From positions 1-21,603 of the forward strand of contig JAXJVS010000135.1 in assembly GCA_036308445.1 (NCBI GenBank): a DNA stretch of 21,603 nucleotides. The letters are read 5' to 3'. Position numbers and translations under genes: made by a program. The DNA is from MGBC113645 sp036308445 (GTDB taxonomy: Bacteria > Bacillota_I > Bacilli_A > Erysipelotrichales > Coprobacillaceae). Below the pieces are notes generated by a model. That model had not been told where the DNA came from and made no database searches. It saw only the letters and a program-made list of their open reading frames with translations. Positions 13,347-21,603 of this stretch are shown piece after piece (position 1 is the stretch's first letter; the number at the start of each line of letters is the position of its first letter).

Positions 13347-15494
13347 TTAATTTAACAACTTATGTATAGCTTTATGATTAGCCATTAAAGTTTTAATACC
13401 ATGAGGCATTGAAAAAGCAACATCAATCATTTTTCCATTCACTTTTACAACGACTCCTTTTCCAAAAATATCATGTTCAACCATATCTCCAGTTAACCAT
13501 TCATCAACATGATTATCTCCAATCATCTCTTCAATAGTAGGAGTCATTCTTATAAAATTCTTTGTTTTATTTTTTGAAGGAGTTCCAACATGTTCAACTT
13601 TATCGCTACCAATTTCATCAATAAATCGTGAAGTTATCTTTGGTGATTTTGAAATATAGCTATATCCTTGACTATCAGTTAAATATAAAGCTTTTTTAGC
13701 TCTAGTAAAAGCAACATACGCTAATCTTCTCTCTTCTTCCAATCCTTCATCACCATCATCACTCAATGATCTAAATGAAGGAAAAATATCTTCACTTAAT
13801 CCTACCACAAAAACATAATTAAACTCTAATCCCTTAGCCATATGAATAGTCATTAAAGTTACATATTCTTCATCATTAATTTCGTCAGTTGAAGTATATA
13901 AAGCAATATCTTGAAGATAATTTTCAAAAGTAGCTGTATCAGGGTTATTTTTTTCATAATTCATTATAGAATTCTGTAATTCTTGTATATTCATTATTCG
14001 ATTATCATCTTGATCATTTTTCAGCATATCGATATAACCAACATCATTTAACAAGATTTCTAGTATCTCTGGTAAACTTTTCTTTGAACTCTTTGCTTTT
14101 TCTATCGCACCAATAAATAATTTTAATTCTTTTTTTACTTTAGCGGATAAACCAATAGAATCACTAAATAAAGAAATAGCTTCATAACAGCTTATCCCAT
14201 GCTGAATTGCACATAATTGTATTTTCTCAATTGTTCTATTCCCTATTCCTCTCGCAGGAACATTAATAATTCTTTCAAAAGATAAATCATCATTCAATAC
14301 CATTAAACGGATATAACTTAAAGCATCCTTGATTTCCTTACGATTAAAGAACTTTAATCCACCAAAAATACGATAATCAATTTGTTTTTGAATCAATTTT
14401 TGTTCAATCGGTCTTGATAAATAGTTAGCACGGTATAAAATCGCAAAATCATGATAATTAATACCTTCAGTTTTACTAATAATGTCTTCAATTTTATTAG
14501 TAATAAACTCAGCTTCTGCTTCCTCATCAATTCCTGAATAATGAACAATTTTTGAACCTTCCTCCAACTCACAGAACAATTCTTTTTCAAGTCTGTTTTT
14601 GTTTTTTCTTATTAAATTGTTAGAAATATCCAAAATATTTTGCGTAGATCGATAGTTTTGATCTAAAATAATAGTTTTTGTACGAGGATAATCTTTCTCG
14701 AAGTCTAATATATAATTAACATTACTTCCTCTAAAAGAATATATTGTCTGATCAGGATCACCTACTACACACAAAGTCGACTTACCAGACAACATTAACA
14801 CCAACTTATAATCAATTTCACCAACATCCTGAAATTCATCAACATGTATAAATTGAAAACGATTTTGCCATTTTTCTAAAATCTCTGGAAAGTTTTCAAA
14901 GATCTCTAATGTCTTTAACAACAAATCATCAAAATCCAACATATAATGTTCTTCTTTATATTTCTCATATTCTTTATAGACTTCTGCCTTTTTGATTTCT
15001 CCAGCATAATTACCTGCAAAATCTCTAGCATTGTCTGGATTCACTCTTGCCATCTTCATACTAGAAATATAATTCAAACAGCTTTTATAACTTATGACTT
15101 TTGCATCTATATTCATATCTTTAAACATTTTCTTTAATAAAGACTTTTGATCTTCTTCGTCCATAATAATAAATTGTGAAGGATATCCTAAAACTCTTAT
15201 GTTTTGTCTTAATATTCTTACACATAAAGAATGAATTGTACATATCAACGTTCCTAAAGCATCTACTCCCAAGATATTTTCAACTCTTTTTTTCATTTCA
15301 TTAGCTGCCTTATTAGTAAAAGTAATTGCTAAAATAGAAGAAGGATGAACTCCAATTTCCTCAATAAGATAAGCTATTCGATAAGTTAAAACTCTAGTCT
15401 TACCACTTCCAGCACCTGCAATAATTCTCAAATGTGAATTCAAATACATAGCTGCCTCAGCCTGTTTCTTATTTAATACTTCATATAAATTCAT
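13347..15494 (-). CDS. pcrA: ATP-dependent DNA helicase PcrA/UvrD family
   Basis: 715 residues, close to the ~720-740 of Gram-positive PcrA. A 3'-5' superfamily 1A helicase for repair, rolling-circle replication and removal of RecA filaments. Motifs in order: Q motif region (LNKKQAEAA), Walker A AGAGSGKTR near residue 27, motif Ia ITFTNKAA, motif II VDEFQD, motif III GDPDQTIYSFRGS, motif IV/V region (YRANYLSRPIEQ; TIHMAKGLEF), motif VI EERRLAYVAFTRA, and the C-terminal ~55 residues with DMVEHDIFGKGVV, the Tudor-like RNA polymerase-binding domain of PcrA. AGGAGGAG precedes the ATG. Monocistronic, with promoter at 15527-15555 and terminator at 13303-13328. Confidence 0.96.
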   Translation of the reverse strand: MNLYEVLNKKQAEAAMYLNSHLRIIAGAGSGKTRVLTYRIAYLIEEIGVHPSSILAITFTNKAANEMKKRVENILGVDALGTLICTIHSLCVRILRQNIRVLGYPSQFIIMDEEDQKSLLKKMFKDMNIDAKVISYKSCLNYISSMKMARVNPDNARDFAGNYAGEIKKAEVYKEYEKYKEEHYMLDFDDLLLKTLEIFENFPEILEKWQNRFQFIHVDEFQDVGEIDYKLVLMLSGKSTLCVVGDPDQTIYSFRGSNVNYILDFEKDYPRTKTIILDQNYRSTQNILDISNNLIRKNKNRLEKELFCELEEGSKIVHYSGIDEEAEAEFITNKIEDIISKTEGINYHDFAILYRANYLSRPIEQKLIQKQIDYRIFGGLKFFNRKEIKDALSYIRLMVLNDDLSFERIINVPARGIGNRTIEKIQLCAIQHGISCYEAISLFSDSIGLSAKVKKELKLFIGAIEKAKSSKKSLPEILEILLNDVGYIDMLKNDQDDNRIMNIQELQNSIMNYEKNNPDTATFENYLQDIALYTSTDEINDEEYVTLMTIHMAKGLEFNYVFVVGLSEDIFPSFRSLSDDGDEGLEEERRLAYVAFTRAKKALYLTDSQGYSYISKSPKITSRFIDEIGSDKVEHVGTPSKNKTKNFIRMTPTIEEMIGDNHVDEWLTGDMVEHDIFGKGVVVKVNGKMIDVAFSMPHGIKTLMANHKAIHKLLN

Positions 15495-15526
15495 TTTATC
15501 TCCTCCTATCTCAAAATTGTATGTAC

Positions 15527-15555
15527 ATTATAATACAAATCATATCAAACATAAA
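15527..15555 (-). promoter_or_regulatory. Promoter of pcrA
   Basis: On the minus strand a perfect TATAAT (15527-15532) with a weak TTTATG (15550-15555) 17 bases upstream, about 33 bases before the ATG. Confidence 0.45.
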
Positions 15556-15587
15556 GAAAAGATTGATTCAATTGAGAATCAATCTTT
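15551..15587 (-). terminator. Terminator of pfkA-pyk
   Basis: Perfect 12-bp inverted repeat AAAGATTGATTC / GAATCAATCTTT (15558-15587) with a 6-base loop, followed on the minus strand by TCTTTAT. Five bases after the pyk stop codon. The T-tail overlaps the pcrA -35 region. Confidence 0.88.
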
Positions 15588-15591
15588 GTTT

Positions 15592-17019
15592 TTATTTAAC
15601 TGTAATTAACTCTAAATAATTAGTTTGTCCTTCAACACCTGGAGTACCACCAGTAACTAAAATTTGTTCACCAGCTTCAACACCATTTTCTTTAGCAATA
15701 ACTTCTGCTAAATTGATTAAACCTTCAGTTGTATCCATATGTTTACACTTAACAGTTTTAACACCCCAATGAAGAGCTAACTTTCTCATTGTTTCTCCTC
15801 TAGGAGTCGCTGCAATAATAGGACATTCAGGTCTATATCTAGACATCTTTTTAGCAGTAAATCCTGATTCAGTAAATGCTACAATAGCAGCAACATTAAA
15901 CTTATTTGCAATTTCAGCAACTGACATACAAATAGCTTCAGAAGTATCTGTAGAAGCAGTTCTAACAGCTTTTCTATGTAATGAAGCATAATCTAAAGTA
16001 GATTCAGTCTTAACAGCAATCTTATTCATTACCATTACTGCTTCTTCAGGATATTTACCTTGAGCAGATTCACCAGATAACATGATTGCATCAGTACCAT
16101 CATAAATTGCATTAGCAACGTCACTTACTTCAGCACGTGTTGGTCTTGGATTTTCTTGCATAGATTCTAACATTTGAGTTGCAGTAATAACAACTTTACC
16201 AGCTGCTTTACATTTCTTAATTAATTCTTTTTGAATTAATGGTACATCTTCAGCAGGAACTTCAACACCTAAGTCACCACGAGCAACCATAATACCATCA
16301 GCAACTTTGATGATTTCATCCATTTTTTCAACACCTTCGCTATTTTCGATTTTAGCGATAACTTGAATACCTGGTTTACCATTTTCAACTAAAACTTTTT
16401 TTACATCTAATACGTCTTGAGGACGACGAACAAATGATGCGGCAATAAAGTTAACATCTTGTTGACATCCAAATTCAATATCAGCTCTATCTTTATCAGA
16501 AATAAATTCAAAACCTAATTCAATTCCAGGAACATTAATACCACGTTTGTTTTTTACTTTACCATCATTTGCACAGACACAAACAATATCAGTTCCTTCA
16601 ACATGATCAACTAATAATTCAACTTGACCATCGTTAACCAAGATAAAACCACCTGGTTTAACATCTTTATACAAATCTTTGTAAGTAATAGTAAAACGAT
16701 CAGCAGTTCCTTCGATATCTTCAACGCAAATAACAGAGACTTGACCTTTTTTGAATTCTGTTACTCCACCTACGAAATCACCAGTACGAATTTCAGGACC
16801 TTTAGTATCTAATAGTATTGCTACATTAGTACCTAACTCAGCATTTACTTCACGCATAGTTTGCATTTTTTTACCATGTTCTTCATAATCACCATGAGAA
16901 AAGTTACAACGCATAACATTCATACCAGCTTTAACTAATTTTTTTAACATCTTAGGATTCTCAGAAGCTGGACCAATTGTACAAACAATTTTTGTTTTCT
17001 TCATTTTATCTTTAATCAT
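15592..17019 (-). CDS. pyk: Pyruvate kinase
   Basis: 475 residues. Catalyses phosphoenolpyruvate + ADP to pyruvate + ATP, the last step of glycolysis, in the cytoplasm. The N-terminus KTKIVCTIGPAS is diagnostic; NFSHG, LLDTKGPEIRTG, AKIENSEGVEKMDEI (catalytic Lys) and MVARGDLGVEVP follow. The C-terminal regulatory domain ends normally at TVK, so this enzyme lacks the extra ~110-residue PEP-utiliser-like domain found in Bacillus and Staphylococcus pyruvate kinase. Start at ATG 17019 with GGAG six bases upstream; the later Met at residue 6 has no better site. It follows pfkA after about 40 bases with no terminator, so both glycolytic genes form one operon. Confidence 0.97.
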   Translation of the reverse strand: MIKDKMKKTKIVCTIGPASENPKMLKKLVKAGMNVMRCNFSHGDYEEHGKKMQTMREVNAELGTNVAILLDTKGPEIRTGDFVGGVTEFKKGQVSVICVEDIEGTADRFTITYKDLYKDVKPGGFILVNDGQVELLVDHVEGTDIVCVCANDGKVKNKRGINVPGIELGFEFISDKDRADIEFGCQQDVNFIAASFVRRPQDVLDVKKVLVENGKPGIQVIAKIENSEGVEKMDEIIKVADGIMVARGDLGVEVPAEDVPLIQKELIKKCKAAGKVVITATQMLESMQENPRPTRAEVSDVANAIYDGTDAIMLSGESAQGKYPEEAVMVMNKIAVKTESTLDYASLHRKAVRTASTDTSEAICMSVAEIANKFNVAAIVAFTESGFTAKKMSRYRPECPIIAATPRGETMRKLALHWGVKTVKCKHMDTTEGLINLAEVIAKENGVEAGEQILVTGGTPGVEGQTNYLELITVK

Positions 17020-17059
17020 ACCTATCTCCTATACCATCTAATTTTATATTAACGAATTA

Positions 17060-18025
17060 CTAGAACAAACGAAGTCCTAAAGCATCTTCGTAAATATCAT
17101 GATCAACTTTACGTTTATGACTTAATACTTCTTGGATTGGCAATCCTACAATTTCACCTTTAACAGTACTCATGCAAAGACCACCTTTTCCTTCCATTAA
17201 TAATTTAACGGCATGTATACCCATACGAGAAGCTAAAACTCTATCTTGAGCAGTTGGACTTCCTCCTCTTTGCATATGTCCTAACACATTTGCACGAGTT
17301 TCAAATCCAGTTTCAGCTTCAATACGTTTTGCTAAAGCGTGAACATCAGTAATATGTTCAGTAATAACAATAATTGCATGCTTCTTATCAGAAGCTTTAG
17401 ATTTTTTCATATCTTCAATAATTTTAGCTTCATCATAACCAATTTCGCTTGTAATAATTAATTCAGCACCACAAGCAAGACCAGCATAAACAGCTAAATC
17501 ACCACATCTTCTTCCCATTACTTCAAGAATAGTACATCTTTGATGTGATCCTGATGTGTCTCTTAATTTATCTAATGCATCTACAATAGTATTTAATGCA
17601 GTATCAAAACCAATAGTATAATCAGTATCAGGAATATCATTATCAATAGTTCCTGGAATACCAATACAATTAACACCCATTTCTGTAAGTTTTAAAGCAC
17701 CATTATAGCTACCATCTCCCCCAATAACTACTAATGCTTCCATACCTACTTTTTTCATTTCTTCAATAGCTTTTTTACGAACTTCTACATCTTTGAATTC
17801 AGGAAAACGAGCTGATTTCAAAAAAGTACCACCTACATTTAAGTAATTTCGTGTACTAGTACTATCGAACTTAATAAAGTCACCTTCATATAACCCTTTG
17901 TAACCTAATCTTACACCATAAATATCAATTCCGTTGTTAAGACAAGTTCTAGTTACAGCTCTAATTGCTGCATTCATTCCTGGAGCATCCCCACCAGAAG
18001 TTAAAACTCCAATACATTTAACCAT
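17060..18025 (-). CDS. pfkA: ATP-dependent 6-phosphofructokinase
   Basis: 321 residues from the ATG at 18025, matching the ~320 of bacterial PfkA; AGAGGTG lies eight bases upstream, and the in-frame GTG at 18037 overlaps that site, so the longer form is rejected. It phosphorylates fructose 6-phosphate to fructose 1,6-bisphosphate, the committed step of glycolysis. Motifs: IGVLTSGGDAPGMNAAIR (ATP site), GGDGSYNGA, catalytic PGTIDNDIPDTDYTIGFDTA with the Asp base, MGRRCGDLA, and VLGHMQRGGSPTAQDR near residue 245. The GGDGS sequence is typical of ATP-using rather than pyrophosphate-using enzymes. Allosteric control by ADP/PEP as in Bacillus is likely from family knowledge. Leads the pfkA-pyk operon. 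Confidence 0.97.
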   Translation of the reverse strand: MVKCIGVLTSGGDAPGMNAAIRAVTRTCLNNGIDIYGVRLGYKGLYEGDFIKFDSTSTRNYLNVGGTFLKSARFPEFKDVEVRKKAIEEMKKVGMEALVVIGGDGSYNGALKLTEMGVNCIGIPGTIDNDIPDTDYTIGFDTALNTIVDALDKLRDTSGSHQRCTILEVMGRRCGDLAVYAGLACGAELIITSEIGYDEAKIIEDMKKSKASDKKHAIIVITEHITDVHALAKRIEAETGFETRANVLGHMQRGGSPTAQDRVLASRMGIHAVKLLMEGKGGLCMSTVKGEIVGLPIQEVLSHKRKVDHDIYEDALGLRLF

Positions 18026-18109
18026 TTTTTCATTCACCTCTCTATAAATGTCTACACTTATATAATTATTTTATCACAATCATTGTTCTTTATCTATACT
18101 TTCTTTTTG

Positions 18110-18138
18110 ATAATATTTCATAATTCTTTATTCGTCAA
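18110..18138 (-). promoter_or_regulatory. Promoter of pfkA-pyk
   Basis: On the minus strand TTGACG (18133-18138), 17 bases, TATTAT (18110-18115), each 5/6 to consensus. The -35 box lies within the last codons of dnaI. The leader would be about 75-80 bases. No terminator hairpin is seen between dnaI and pfkA, so read-through from the replication genes is possible. Confidence 0.6.
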
Positions 18139-19012
18139 GTGTTATTTCTTTACATAGCGCTTTCATTTTTAAAATTAATGTTTTGGCTTTCATTTCATCA
18201 CCTTTTTTTATAGTATAGACCTTTTGAAGATCTTTAAAACCATAAAAGCTAGTAAAAAAAGTTGGTAAATGATTTAAAAGTCGATACGATAGAATTGTTA
18301 ACAAAATCTCATCACGACTATACGGTGTCACATTTTCTTCACCAATACCATCAAGAACCAAATATGGAACATCCATCAACCCAGTCCAATCTATAGTTTT
18401 TTCATTTTGAAAACTTGCTTTCAAATCTACTAAATATGTAGGAAAATGTATAAAACCAACAAGATTTCCTTTTTTTGCTAAAGCATTCATTAAAGCAGCC
18501 ATCAGAATTGTTTTTTCACTACTATAATTTTCACTATGGATAAACAATCCTGATTCTTTAGGCTCTTTAATATACTTCATTATTTCCATAAATGCTCTTT
18601 GAGCTAATTTACTCATTTCATTAATCTTTTTACTAGAAACCAATGTTTCCAGATCAGTCAATAAAACGTCATCTTTCATGTTTCTAACCACAAAATGATT
18701 TAAAACTTCTTGAGAAGCACTATAATAATGACAATTCATCATATCAAGACTAACATCATCGTGATAAACCAACTGTTTTACTATTCCTTTATTTTCTTTA
18801 GGACAGTATTCTAATCCGCGGCAGCCAGCACATTGTTTTTTATCTTCAGTATAATCAATAAATTCTATCCAATAGTCATTCAAATAACTTTCAGGTAAAT
18901 GATTTTCTTTTAAAAATTCTTTTACATACTCATTTTTAGACAATTGATATAAACTCTCTCTCTTCTTTTCTTCTAATCCCTGAATATGTATAACATCAGA
19001 AATTTTTATCAT
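18128..19012 (-). CDS. dnaI: Primosomal helicase loader DnaI, with degenerate ATPase motifs
   Basis: 294 residues, near the usual ~310. DnaI loads the replicative helicase at origins and stalled forks with DnaB and DnaD. The N-terminal domain keeps zinc-binding Cys C61, C64, C70 and C94. The C-terminal AAA+ domain is recognisable from PYLVLDGIGEEN (Walker B, D221), R233 and R244 (YSRDEILLTILSYR) and PTFFTSFYGF. The key ATP-binding residues are abnormal: the Walker A loop reads SENYSSEKT (160-168), keeping Lys-Thr but no Gly; Walker B has D-G instead of D-D; sensor 1 is TSF instead of TSN; the C-terminal R-I-x-x-R sensor 2 is replaced by TLILK. The frame is intact, so this is not decay by frameshift. 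Overlaps the dnaB stop (ATGA), AAAGGAGGG upstream. Confidence 0.9.
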   Translation of the reverse strand: MIKISDVIHIQGLEEKKRESLYQLSKNEYVKEFLKENHLPESYLNDYWIEFIDYTEDKKQCAGCRGLEYCPKENKGIVKQLVYHDDVSLDMMNCHYYSASQEVLNHFVVRNMKDDVLLTDLETLVSSKKINEMSKLAQRAFMEIMKYIKEPKESGLFIHSENYSSEKTILMAALMNALAKKGNLVGFIHFPTYLVDLKASFQNEKTIDWTGLMDVPYLVLDGIGEENVTPYSRDEILLTILSYRLLNHLPTFFTSFYGFKDLQKVYTIKKGDEMKAKTLILKMKALCKEITLDE

Positions 19013-20253
19013 AATTTACCCTCCTTTAATTCATTAAATAACTTTTCAAATTCCTCATCTATATTTTCACTATGTGACTGTTCTTCTTTTACATCAAGAA
19101 CTTCTTCCATACTTTCATTTTTATTTTTTATTGCTTCTTCATAAGCCTGTTTAACATTTACAATATTCTTTCTAGCCCAAGAAGAACCAATCGCTTCACA
19201 ATACCCTCTAGCCAATCTATTCTCATTAGTTCCTAATACATATTCAATCAAAACATTAATAACAGCTGGTTTCAAACCTAACTGAACCATTAATGTTTCA
19301 ACAATCATAAGATCATGAAATACTGGTTCTTTTCCACCCTGTTTTTCTTTTAATAATTCATAAGGTGTTACAGTTTCTAAGTATCTTAAATGTTGCATTA
19401 AAGGAGTAGAACTATTATCATTCATTTTATACTGTAAAGGTTGTTTATGATAAACTTCATTAAGCTTAGAAGAATGATCTATATCATGATATTTCTTTGC
19501 GTTATTTCTTAATAATTGTATATCAATTTTATTCTTCACTATAGAATCTTTAACAATTGATACCATTGATAATACATCTATTGAATAAACAACAGCCAAT
19601 TGTTTAATCAATTCTTCATCTTCCTTATTAATAATTGATCTAGGAACCTGATAATTTCTTAATTCTTTATAAAAAATATCCATGTCATAATCAACACTAA
19701 CATTTTGAGATGCCTTTTCATCAAATTCTTCCTTCAACAATAAGACTCTTCCTTTTTTCTTTTGCAAATCAACATTAAAAACCTCCTGAAAAGAAGAAGT
19801 TACTTCTTCATAACTATCAGTATTTTCTATTGTCTTCTTGAAATAATCTTTTGTTTTATCAAAATCTTCTTGACCCAATGCTTCGTATAACATAGTTTGT
19901 AATAATTGATTTTTAAAAAACATACGAAGAGATAATGGTGATTGCACTTGGAACAAATAAATCGTATCATCATCATTTCTTACAAAAGTCCTTAACAAGC
20001 CAATCCCTTCTAATGATTGAATATATTTTTCTAAGTCTATTAAACTTATAGTAAGAAACGACATCAATCTAGAAAAAAAGCAAGGCTGTATAAAACGTTT
20101 CATCCTTTTTCCTTCTGCTACTAAAGTCATATAAAGATTCAAAGCATGAGAACCAATTATAGGCTGATATAATAAATATAAAGTATCAATTTGCACTTCA
20201 TCTAAAGGATATTGATTTTCAACCTTATATAAATCACTTAAATAAATTCTCAC
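19009..20253 (-). CDS. dnaB: Replication initiation and membrane attachment protein DnaB (Gram-positive)
   Basis: 414 residues. This is the Gram-positive DnaB, a co-loader that works with DnaD and DnaI to place the replicative helicase; it is not the E. coli DnaB helicase. The N-terminal part (LDEVQIDTLYLLYQPIIGSHA) is the winged-helix domain typical of the family. Two DDBH2/DnaB_2-type domains follow, around 190-260 (YYKELRNY) and 285-385, where the second ends in SSWARKNIVNVKQAYE, resembling the conserved Y-x-x-x-I-x-x-x-W motif region. The last ~35 residues are acidic. The start is GTG, supported by AGAGGTG seven bases upstream, and overlaps the end of coaE by 20 bases. Stop overlaps the dnaI start, so the two loader proteins are made together. 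Confidence 0.9.
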   Translation of the reverse strand: MRIYLSDLYKVENQYPLDEVQIDTLYLLYQPIIGSHALNLYMTLVAEGKRMKRFIQPCFFSRLMSFLTISLIDLEKYIQSLEGIGLLRTFVRNDDDTIYLFQVQSPLSLRMFFKNQLLQTMLYEALGQEDFDKTKDYFKKTIENTDSYEEVTSSFQEVFNVDLQKKKGRVLLLKEEFDEKASQNVSVDYDMDIFYKELRNYQVPRSIINKEDEELIKQLAVVYSIDVLSMVSIVKDSIVKNKIDIQLLRNNAKKYHDIDHSSKLNEVYHKQPLQYKMNDNSSTPLMQHLRYLETVTPYELLKEKQGGKEPVFHDLMIVETLMVQLGLKPAVINVLIEYVLGTNENRLARGYCEAIGSSWARKNIVNVKQAYEEAIKNKNESMEEVLDVKEEQSHSENIDEEFEKLFNELKEGKL

Positions 20254-20830
20254 TCTTAATCACCTCTAATACTGATTCTATATTTTTAAACAATTCCTCA
20301 AAATACACACGATTATCTATAACATAATCTGCTTTATTTTTTTTATCTTCAATAGACATCTGTTTTCCAACTAAAAATTCAGCTTGTTCAAAAGATATCT
20401 TATTTCTTTCTTTTAATCTTTCTATCTGCAATTGCTTATCAACATAAACAACTATAATTTTATCACATAGATATTCCAAATGTGCCTCATAAAGCAAAGG
20501 AATATCTAAAAATATTAGTTTTTCTTTACTTTTTTCTATCCCTTGTTTCAAACACTTCACAACATAAGGATGAACAATATTTTCTAATTTCTTTTTAGCA
20601 GCACTATCATTAAAAACAATATTACCTAACTTTTTTCTATCTATATTATTATTTTCATCAAGACAATCAAATTCTTTAACAACCTGATAATAACATTCAT
20701 TTCCTTTTATATAGGCATCATGAGTTATCTTATCAGCATCTAAAACAATATACCCATGCTGTAAAAGATAATTAGTAACAGTAGATTTACCAACTGCAAT
20801 AGAACCTGTAATCCCTACAACGAATGTCAT
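20234..20830 (-). CDS. coaE: Dephospho-CoA kinase
   Basis: 198 residues, normal length (~200). It phosphorylates the 3'-hydroxyl of dephospho-CoA with ATP, the last step of coenzyme A synthesis. Motifs: P-loop GSIAVGKS at residues 9-16, then the LDAD motif at ~31-34, DIPLLYE in the middle and VVYVDKQLQIERLKERN, the lid region with conserved Arg. The ATG overlaps the stop of the oxidoreductase upstream (ATGA), and its 3' end overlaps dnaB by 20 bases. Linkage of coaE to dnaB/dnaI is common in Firmicutes and supports the annotation. Confidence 0.96.
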   Translation of the reverse strand: MTFVVGITGSIAVGKSTVTNYLLQHGYIVLDADKITHDAYIKGNECYYQVVKEFDCLDENNNIDRKKLGNIVFNDSAAKKKLENIVHPYVVKCLKQGIEKSKEKLIFLDIPLLYEAHLEYLCDKIIVVYVDKQLQIERLKERNKISFEQAEFLVGKQMSIEDKKNKADYVIDNRVYFEELFKNIESVLEVIKSENLFK

Positions 20831-21603
20831 ACTAGTTTCTCCTTAATCTTAAGCATTAATTCAATACACTTCAAAGAATCTTCATGAGACATCAAAGGAC
20901 TCTCTATTTCAATAAATCCTAAACATCTATGTACTTCTTCTATCTCGCTATAGAAATCATCATTATCGTAAGGTAGATAACCTGTAAATGATTCTCCATT
21001 ATTAAATTCAACAAGTGCTTCTTGAGGTCGATAAAAAGGAGAAACAGTAACAGTACCTTTAGACCCGTAAATTTTCATTGTTTTTTCTTTACTTTGAATC
21101 ATTGAACATTCAATAAATGCAGTTTGTCCACTTTCAAAAGTCATTTCAATCTTATCATCAACATCAACATTATATTTCTTTTTATAATCAACTCTCATTT
21201 CTTTGACTTCGCTTTTAATAAATTGCAGTATTGATGCTATATTATAAATACCACAATCGTATAAAATGCCACCTTGTTTTTCATCATATAAATAATGATT
21301 TTTCATATATGGAACATCATTACAAAAAGATGTTTCAATTCTTAATATATCACCAATAACATTATCATCCACTAACTTTTGAATTTGTTTTGTCATCGGA
21401 ATAAAACGTGTCTTCATTGCCTCCATCAAGAAAGTATGTTTTTGTTTAGATAGTTCAATTAATTCTTGTAATTCACTATAATCAAGAGTTATTGGTTTTT
21501 CGCACAAAACAGCTTTATTTCTATTTAAAGCTTCTTTAATCCACTGATAATGCATTCCATGTGGTACAGCAATATAAACAACATCTATCTCATCATCATC
21601 TAA
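20827..21603 (-). CDS. Gfo/Idh/MocA-family oxidoreductase, 5' end outside the window
   Basis: The reading frame is open to the window edge, giving 258 residues; an internal ATG at 21555 is not the start because the frame upstream encodes DVVYIAVPHGMH, a conserved stretch of this family. The N-terminal Rossmann glycine motif is outside the window. The EKP motif (VLCEKPITL), whose Lys contacts cofactor and substrate, and the later GGILYDCGIYNI (family G-G-x-L-x-D-x-G-x-Y) identify an NAD(P)-dependent sugar or inositol dehydrogenase-like enzyme. The substrate cannot be told. It is translationally coupled to coaE (ATGA). Expected full length is about 320-340 residues. Confidence 0.9.
   Translation of the reverse strand, partial: LDDDEIDVVYIAVPHGMHYQWIKEALNRNKAVLCEKPITLDYSELQELIELSKQKHTFLMEAMKTRFIPMTKQIQKLVDDNVIGDILRIETSFCNDVPYMKNHYLYDEKQGGILYDCGIYNIASILQFIKSEVKEMRVDYKKKYNVDVDDKIEMTFESGQTAFIECSMIQSKEKTMKIYGSKGTVTVSPFYRPQEALVEFNNGESFTGYLPYDNDDFYSEIEEVHRCLGFIEIESPLMSHEDSLKCIELMLKIKEKLV

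Noticed and set aside
18040..18090. Catabolite (cre) or Rex operator before pfkA
   Set aside because: Only a half-site TTGTGA is present; no full palindrome matches either consensus.
1..21603. tRNA or rRNA genes
   Set aside because: No cloverleaf with conserved TTC-type arm or rRNA-like sequence was seen on either strand.

Overview
The window is a chromosomal segment of a low-G+C Gram-positive bacterium. AT-rich codons, strong AGGAGG-type ribosome binding sites, a GatCAB amidotransferase, a CamS lipoprotein and a DnaB/DnaI helicase-loading pair all point to Firmicutes. Together with the gene order coaE-dnaB-dnaI-pfkA-pyk-pcrA-permease-ligA-camS-gatCAB-rlmD, this suggests an Erysipelotrichia-like gut bacterium (an inference; the class is not proven). 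Every intact gene lies on the minus strand, so the biology reads from right to left.

Right part (about 3.36-21.6 kb): conserved housekeeping genes. In transcription order they are: a 5'-truncated Gfo/Idh/MocA oxidoreductase overlapping coaE, then dnaB and dnaI, the helicase-loading module, all tightly packed or overlapping. Next comes pfkA-pyk (glycolysis, own promoter, strong terminator), then pcrA (UvrD-type helicase) and an NCS2 purine permease, each with its own promoter and terminator. These are followed by a five-gene operon ligA-camS-gatC-gatA-gatB with very short or overlapping junctions and a terminator overlapping the gatB stop. A single-pass membrane protein of unknown function comes next, with tandem promoters and its own terminator. 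rlmD (23S rRNA uracil methyltransferase) is last.

Left part (1-3362): an accessory insertion next to the 3' end of rlmD, a known integration target for some mobile elements. It holds a compact three-gene operon (275, 183 and 453 residues). The first protein is soluble with a possible ADP-ribosyltransferase-like motif, the second is a glycine-rich membrane protein with a coiled-coil tail, and the third is a larger membrane-associated protein. Its leader has four copies of a short direct repeat and a perfect palindrome over the predicted -35 box. On the far side, on the plus strand, is the last ~43 codons of a large serine recombinase with its terminator, and then very AT-rich DNA up to the window edge. 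I read this as cargo of a degraded integrative element. None of the three genes matches a system I can name, so the operon is the best candidate for something undescribed.

A second point of interest is inside the core: the DnaI helicase loader is full length but lacks the glycines of its Walker A loop, the sensor-1 Asn and the sensor-2 Arg, which suggests it no longer hydrolyses ATP normally.
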